DNA of 15,766 bases from an uncultured Halomicronema sp. (GTDB taxonomy: Bacteria > Cyanobacteriota > Cyanobacteriia > Phormidesmidales > Phormidesmidaceae). The stretch spans positions 1 through 15,766 of the forward strand of contig CALCPB010000129.1 in NCBI GenBank assembly GCA_937897665.1. Reading direction: 5' to 3'. Under the pieces are notes generated by a model, which worked only from the letters and a program-made list of their open reading frames with translations, had not been told where the DNA came from and did no database searches. This document shows positions 14,171-15,766 of the stretch, piece after piece. The first letter of the stretch is position 1. Every line of letters begins with the position of its first letter. The position numbers and the translations under genes were made by a program.

Positions 14171-15604
14171 TTGGACTTTTCGAGGTTACCTGAGACTGCG
14201 TTTGTGCACCCACGGGGCGAGAATCGAGCGGCGATTGAGGCGTTGCTGAGCCAGGTCGCTACGCGAATTTTGGATTATTTGACTGGGGCGGCAGACCAGA
14301 CACCATTGCCGGAGTTGCAGACCTTATCCACGATCGCTCTACCCGAAAAATCGGGCGACGTTGCGACCCTGATGGCGACGCTAGACACCGTATTGAGCAC
14401 GGCCATGAATCCCGCTCATCCAGGCTATGTGGGGCACATGGATCCGTTGCCGACGACGGCTTCAATTGTCGGCGACTGGGTGGTAGCGGCGCTCAATAAC
14501 AACATGCTGAGCGTCGAGATGTCGCCGTTGTTTTCGCGGTTGGAGCCGCTGCTACTGCGCGAAATTGCACAGCTATTTGGCCTAGGCGATCGCGCTGGCG
14601 GGCTGTTGGTCAGCGGCGGCAGTTTGGCCAACCTGCAGGCCCTAGCCGTGGCCCGCAATGTCAAGCTCGGCACGCTCAAAACAGGGCTGCTGACTCAGGC
14701 GCAGCCTCCTGTTTTTTTCATGTCGGAAGCAGCGCATTCCTCAATCAAAAAGGCGGCAATGCTGCTGGGGTTAGGCACCGACGGCGCGATCGCGGTAGCG
14801 ACGAATGACCAGTCACAGCTGGATTTGCCAGCGTTGCACCAGGCGATCCACCAGGCCCAGCAGCAGGGCCAAAAACCATTTGCGTTGGTAGCGACAGCGG
14901 GCACCACGGTAACCGGCAACATTGACCCCCTGGTAGAACTGGCGGCGATCGCTCGCGAACATGACCTGTGGTTTCACGTCGATGCGGCCTACGGGGGAGC
15001 ACTAATGTTTACCGAGGCCTATCGCGATCGCCTGCAGGGCATTGAGCAGGCCGATTCCGTCACGTTTAATCCGCAAAAGTGGCTCTATGTTTCTAAAACC
15101 TGTGCCTCGGTGTTGTTTCGCGAGATGGACCAGTTGCAGCACCACTTTCAGGTCGCGGCCCACTACATGAATACGGAAGATGACTGGGTTAAACTAGGCG
15201 AAATTTCGGTGCCGGGCACCCGCCATGCCGACGTGCTGAAGCTGTGGCTGTCTTTGCAGCATTTGGGCCAGCAGGGCTATCGCGAACTCATCGCCGCTAA
15301 CTATGCCCTGACGACGCATTTCACCGCCGCCGTTAAAGCCCGACCCGAGCTGCAGTTGGCCAGTGAACCGGAGATGAATCTGGTCTGTTTTCGCGGTTGT
15401 CCCGAATGGCTGCCAGCCGACCAGTGGGACGACTGGAATCGCCGACTGCAGGCGCATCTGCTGCAGGAAGCGCGGGCCTTTTTGTCGCTACCGCGATATC
15501 GCGGCCACAACTGGCTCAAGGTGGTGCTGTTAAACCCTTACACAACCCTGGCAGAAATTGAGCGGATCTTTGCGGCGATTGATCAGTTCTTGGCCATTAC
15601 CTAG
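14171..15604 (+). CDS. PLP-dependent group II amino acid decarboxylase-like protein
   Basis: A 477-residue protein of the pyridoxal-dependent decarboxylase family (aromatic amino acid, glutamate, diaminobutyrate and related decarboxylases). It contains [11 protein letters not shown] (80-90), [11 protein letters not shown] (148-157), AAHSS with H189 stacking on [15 protein letters not shown] (242-253), HVDAAYGG with D271, and NPQKWLY with the Schiff-base lysine K303. Full length and intact. The start must be the TTG at 14171: an in-frame TAA lies two codons upstream, the next Met is far inside the protein, and GGAG ends seven bases before the TTG. The substrate is not readable from sequence; tyrosine, DOPA or cysteine-sulfinate-type acids are possible. 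It is separated from the betaine genes by the repeat and the small membrane gene and is probably independent. Confidence 0.88.
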   Translation: MDFSRLPETAFVHPRGENRAAIEALLSQVATRILDYLTGAADQTPLPELQTLSTIALPEKSGDVATLMATLDTVLSTAMNPAHPGYVGHMDPLPTTASIVGDWVVAALNNNMLSVEMSPLFSRLEPLLLREIAQLFGLGDRAGGLLVSGGSLANLQALAVARNVKLGTLKTGLLTQAQPPVFFMSEAAHSSIKKAAMLLGLGTDGAIAVATNDQSQLDLPALHQAIHQAQQQGQKPFALVATAGTTVTGNIDPLVELAAIAREHDLWFHVDAAYGGALMFTEAYRDRLQGIEQADSVTFNPQKWLYVSKTCASVLFREMDQLQHHFQVAAHYMNTEDDWVKLGEISVPGTRHADVLKLWLSLQHLGQQGYRELIAANYALTTHFTAAVKARPELQLASEPEMNLVCFRGCPEWLPADQWDDWNRRLQAHLLQEARAFLSLPRYRGHNWLKVVLLNPYTTLAEIERIFAAIDQFLAIT

Positions 15605-15766
15605 CGATCGGCAAGGTAATATCGTTTCTCAATTTTGAGCCTGCTCATAACCTGTGAAAAGACCAGGTAGCCAAGGGACAGGGGGTTAGATTTACAGACG
15701 GCCAGGATGGCCATCAAACCAGAGGCGTTAATTCCAATTCTCTGAAACTGGACTACAGATCTTCCT
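15605..15766. other. Right-edge non-coding stretch
   Basis: After the decarboxylase stop there is a 12-base palindrome CTCAATTTTGAG (15628-15639) without a T tract and a GGCC-rich repeat pair near 15700. No gene start is recognisable before the window ends. Confidence 0.4.

Noticed and set aside
13930..14193. An 87-codon plus-strand frame before the decarboxylase gene
   Set aside because: Its central residues come from the dispersed repeat, it overlaps the starts of the genes on both sides, and it shows no family features.
15628..15639. Perfect palindrome CTCAATTTTGAG after the decarboxylase gene as a terminator
   Set aside because: The stem is only 5 bp and AT-rich, with no T tract following.
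1..15766. CRISPR arrays, tRNA or rRNA genes, and phage genes
   Set aside because: No regularly spaced repeats, cloverleaf-like segments, rRNA-like stretches or phage structural genes were seen on either strand.

Overview
The window looks like chromosome from a filamentous, Leptolyngbya-like cyanobacterium. It carries many copies of the cyanobacterial HIP1 octamer (GCGATCGC, for example near 299, 1987, 5503, 9276 and 13569). Its dihydroorotase is of the cyanobacterial type, it has a DUF433/DUF5615 pair, and it contains CCCCCTT-type and CTCCACCCT-type dispersed repeats. The genus is an inference; nothing here fixes it.

Layout. At the left edge is the 3' part of pyrC (+). A convergent pair of small genes (DUF433 antitoxin-like and DUF5615 PIN-like toxin, both -) separates it from the main feature, a block of about 11 kb that reads as a glycine betaine catabolism island. 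On the minus strand, in transcription order, are a BCCT betaine transporter, a monomeric sarcosine oxidase and a GntR/HutC regulator. Diverging from the transporter across a 750-base control region, on the plus strand, are a Rieske non-haem iron oxygenase of the betaine/choline/carnitine type, a two-domain dimethylglycine oxidase (FAD plus GcvT-like folate domain), an EamA transporter, a compact methylenetetrahydrofolate reductase-like protein and a one-chain Fe-S L-serine dehydratase. A small membrane protein (-) and a PLP group II decarboxylase (+) close the window.

Proposed joint function (inference from family assignments and order): BCCT imports betaine. The Rieske enzyme removes the first methyl group (betaine to dimethylglycine), dimethylglycine oxidase the second (giving sarcosine, with the methyl captured on tetrahydrofolate), and sarcosine oxidase the third (giving glycine). 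Glycine plus methylene-THF would give serine through GlyA (not in the window), and serine dehydratase would give pyruvate and ammonia. The MTHFR-like protein could move surplus C1 units to methyl-THF. The GntR protein is the obvious candidate regulator. Cyanobacteria are best known for making or importing betaine as an osmolyte, so a full degradation set next to its own importer is the most notable thing here. No Rieske reductase partner is encoded in the window.

Non-coding structure of note: a 233-base MITE-like element with perfect terminal inverted repeats flanked by TA, between the transporter and sarcosine oxidase genes; two TGT-N4-ACA boxes in tandem upstream of the Rieske gene; and a dispersed repeat present in opposite orientation on either side of the dimethylglycine oxidase to serine dehydratase block.
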